In this document: positions 5,216 through 7,047 of the stretch, one piece after another
Numbering within the stretch: the stretch's first letter is position 1
Layout of the letters: the number at the start of each line of letters is the position of its first letter
Source of the DNA: Rhodobacteraceae bacterium UBA996
GTDB lineage: Bacteria; Pseudomonadota; Alphaproteobacteria; Rhodobacterales; Rhodobacteraceae
Assembly: GCA_002291955.1 (NCBI GenBank)
Contig: DBBA01000080.1
Span: 1-7,047 of the forward strand
Reading direction: 5' to 3'
Length of the DNA: 7,047 bases
The notes under the pieces: generated by a model
Databases searched by the model: none
Told to the model about the DNA's origin: nothing
The model's input: the letters and a program-made list of their open reading frames with translations, nothing else
Made by a program: the position numbers and the translations under genes

Positions 5216-6787
5216 ATGGCGAAGATCGCCTTCCTGATCCTGTGCCACCGCGACCCCGATGGCATCGCGGCCCAGGCCGCGCGGCTGACCGCCGCGGGCG
5301 ACTGCGTGGCAATCCACCTGGATGCGGGCGCAGGACGGGCCGCCGAACGCACGCTGCGCGCGGCACTGGCAGGCAACCCCAACGTCGCCTTCGCGCCCCG
5401 CCTGCGCTGCGGCTGGGGCGACTGGTCGCTGGTCGCGGCGACCCTTCAGGCCGTCCGCACCGCGCTGCACGCCTTCCCGGACGCCACGCACCTGTACCTG
5501 ATCTCGGGCGACTGCATGCCCATCAAGCCCGCGCATCACGTCCACGACCGCCTCGATGCCGAGGATCGCGACTGGATCGAAAGCGTCGATTTCCACACCT
5601 CGGGCTGGATCCGCACAGGGCTGGTGCAGGAACGCCTGATCTATCGCCACCCGTTCAACGAACGCCGCCGGAAGCGCCTGTTCTACACCAGCCTTGCCCT
5701 GCAGCAGCGCCTGGGCCTGACCCGCCCGCTGCCCCGCGACCTGACGGTGATGATCGGCAGCCAGTGGTGGTGCCTGCGCCGCACCACGCTCGAGGCGATC
5801 CTGACCTTCCTGAAAAAGCGCCCCGACATCGTGCGGTTCTTCCGCCTGACCTGGATCCCCGACGAGATCTTCTTCCAGACCCTCGTGCGCCACCTGATCC
5901 CGGCGCCGCAGATCGTCAGCCGCCCGCCCACCTTCCTGATGTTCACCGACTACGGGATGCCGGTGAACTTCCACACCGACCACCTGGATTTCCTTCTCGG
6001 ACAGGACGCCTTCTTTGCCCGCAAGATCAGCGCCGAGGCGCCGGACCTGCGCGCGCGCCTGGGCGACGTCTGGGTGGACGACCGGCCGCCCGCGCCGCTG
6101 GCCGGCGACGGGCGGCGCCTGTTCGCCTTCCTGACCGGGCGGGGCCGGACCGGCGGCCGCTTCGCTCCGCGCATCTGGGACAGCGGGGCGCAGCTTGGGG
6201 TCGGTCGCCGCCTGTCGGTGATCGTGTGCAAGAAGTGGCACGTCGGCAAGCGCCTTGCCGCCCGCCTCCGGCACGAAGGCTGGCCCGGCATCGACTACCT
6301 GTTCGACGAGGACGCAACCGAGATGCCCGATCTGGGCGGGATCGAGACCGGGCTGGACCGCCGCTCGCGCCATGGCCCGGCCCTGTTGCGCCTGATCTTC
6401 GACCGGCTCGGCACCGACCGTCTGACCATCTGCCTCGACCCCGCGCGCATCGACGTGGCCCGCGAACTGGCCGCGGGCCCGGGCGACGTGCGCTTCCTCG
6501 ACCTGCGCTGCCGCTTCACCGACGACTACCTTGCGGGGCACGCCCGCCGGATCGGCCTGATCGGACCGCAGACGCAGGCCGCAACCGTCGCAGGGCTGTT
6601 GCCCACCCTGAAGCGCGCGATCGCGGACGAGGCCGACCGCCTGGCCACCGCGGACCTGCCCGGCTATCGCCTGCTGCGCGAAGGCGACCCCGCGACCGAC
6701 GCGGCGCAGGCTCTGGCGCGGACCTGGGATCTGCCCTACGACAGGGCCGCAGCGATCGCCGGGGACCCGGCGATGTTCGCCGACTGA
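5216..6787 (+). CDS. Core-2/I-branching (GT14-type) beta-1,6-N-acetylglucosaminyltransferase-like protein
   Basis: This is a 523-residue protein. Residues 1-255 match the core-2/I-branching glycosyltransferase domain: AFLILCHRDP at 5-14, an IHLDAG strand at 33-38, CGWGDWSLV at 65-73, YLISGDCMPIK at 94-104, GSQWWCLRR at 181-189 and WIPDEIFFQTL at 213-223, where E217 fits the catalytic-base position of the family. The expected reaction is transfer of a sugar such as GlcNAc from a UDP donor to a glycan or protein acceptor. There is no transmembrane anchor, unlike Golgi relatives, so it is probably cytoplasmic. Residues about 260-523 are an extension absent from the eukaryotic enzymes. It carries a VIVCKKWHVGKRLAARL strand-loop-helix at 335-351 and a second alpha/beta-looking region to about 465. 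I recall such proteins carrying a DUF5928-type domain but could not check. It is divergent from the sulfotransferase and 20 bp ahead of the HIT gene. The exact donor and acceptor are unknown. Confidence 0.88.
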   Translation: MAKIAFLILCHRDPDGIAAQAARLTAAGDCVAIHLDAGAGRAAERTLRAALAGNPNVAFAPRLRCGWGDWSLVAATLQAVRTALHAFPDATHLYLISGDCMPIKPAHHVHDRLDAEDRDWIESVDFHTSGWIRTGLVQERLIYRHPFNERRRKRLFYTSLALQQRLGLTRPLPRDLTVMIGSQWWCLRRTTLEAILTFLKKRPDIVRFFRLTWIPDEIFFQTLVRHLIPAPQIVSRPPTFLMFTDYGMPVNFHTDHLDFLLGQDAFFARKISAEAPDLRARLGDVWVDDRPPAPLAGDGRRLFAFLTGRGRTGGRFAPRIWDSGAQLGVGRRLSVIVCKKWHVGKRLAARLRHEGWPGIDYLFDEDATEMPDLGGIETGLDRRSRHGPALLRLIFDRLGTDRLTICLDPARIDVARELAAGPGDVRFLDLRCRFTDDYLAGHARRIGLIGPQTQAATVAGLLPTLKRAIADEADRLATADLPGYRLLREGDPATDAAQALARTWDLPYDRAAAIAGDPAMFAD

Positions 6788-6794
6788 CCGCCAT

Positions 6795-6801
6795 GGGAGG
6801 G
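6795..6801 (+). promoter_or_regulatory. Ribosome binding site deciding the HIT gene start
   Basis: GGGAGGG lies six bases before the ATG at 6808, an ideal Shine-Dalgarno. It overlaps the in-frame ATG at 6793, which has no such site of its own, so 6808 is the real start. Confidence 0.75.
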
Positions 6802-6807
6802 ACCGCG

Positions 6808-7047
6808 ATGGCCTATGACTATGATCCCTCGAACATCTTCGCCCGCATCCTGCGGGGCGAGATCCCGAACCGCACGGTGCTCGACACGGCCCATGCGCTG
6901 GCCTTCCACGACATCCGGCCGCAGGCCCCGGTGCATGTGCTGGTGATCCCGAAGGGGCCCTATCTCAGCGCGGCCGATTTCCACGCGGGCGCGAGCGAGG
7001 CCGAGATCGCGGGCTTCTGGCGCGCGGTGAACCAGGTGGCGAAGCAG
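6808..7047 (+). CDS. HIT-family protein, N-terminal 80 codons
   Basis: The window ends inside this gene. The visible 80 residues match the N-terminal half of histidine-triad (Hint/PKCI-like) nucleotide hydrolases and transferases: NIFARILRGEIPN at 9-21, a VLDTAHALAFHDI strand pair at 24-36, then APVHVLVIPKGPY at 40-52, the strand and substrate loop that precede the helical segment. The catalytic HxHxHxx motif would lie downstream and cannot be checked. These proteins usually cleave nucleoside phosphoramidates or adenylated compounds in the cytoplasm. It starts 20 bp after the glycosyltransferase stop with a strong ribosome binding site, so co-transcription is likely, though no functional link to glycan synthesis is evident. 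Confidence 0.87.
   Translation, partial: MAYDYDPSNIFARILRGEIPNRTVLDTAHALAFHDIRPQAPVHVLVIPKGPYLSAADFHAGASEAEIAGFWRAVNQVAKQ

Noticed and set aside
5171..6541. 456-residue minus-strand open frame
   Set aside because: It is antisense to the glycosyltransferase; the composition (Ala/Gly/Gln/Arg/Val) is typical of a GC shadow and no ribosome binding site was seen.

Overview
The window is GC-rich, gene-dense DNA. Its proteins look like those of an alphaproteobacterium of the Rhodobacterales (Rhodobacter/Paracoccus-like). The evidence is the strong G/C third-position bias and three proteins of types I associate with that order from memory: a core-2-type glycosyltransferase with a long C-terminal extension, a family-2 sulfotransferase beside it, and a small secreted protein ending in a YHPPEVLPNGDI-type tail. 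No database was searched, so the assignment is an inference.

Layout. Positions 1-1318 (minus) hold the N-terminal 439 codons of a secreted protein with a ZU5-like beta domain; its 3' end lies outside the window. This gene is open across its whole visible length. A 123-bp divergent spacer separates it from a VOC/glyoxalase-like gene (1442-2062, plus). A 16-bp sequence repeated three times (2051-2098) covers that gene's stop codon. It is followed by a sigma70-like promoter placed so that the next mRNA would start at the A of the start codon. That gene (2152-2835) encodes a soluble TerB plus J-domain protein and overlaps an endonuclease/exonuclease/phosphatase-fold gene (2835-3944). A second promoter of the same geometry precedes a small secreted protein (3976-4293). 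That gene converges, with only 9 bp between the stop codons, on a sulfotransferase gene (4303-5106, minus). The sulfotransferase is divergent, across 109 bp, from a GT14-type glycosyltransferase gene (5216-6787, plus). The glycosyltransferase is followed after 20 bp by the start of a HIT-family gene (6808 to the window end).

How the genes may work together. The sulfotransferase and glycosyltransferase form a plausible glycan-building and glycan-sulfating pair sharing one control region. The TerB/J protein and the EEP-fold enzyme are probably translationally coupled. The other genes look like ordinary housekeeping or accessory genes of unknown role. I see no mobile element, CRISPR array, tRNA or rRNA, and no gene-free stretch over 300 bp. 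The long open frames opposite most genes (for example plus 8-1441 and minus 5171-6541) are GC-driven shadows.

The most interesting items are the two matched leaderless-type promoters, the stop-codon-spanning tandem repeat, the sulfotransferase/GT14 pair with its unexplained C-terminal domain, and the composition drop in the distal part of the first gene. None of these proves a new system.
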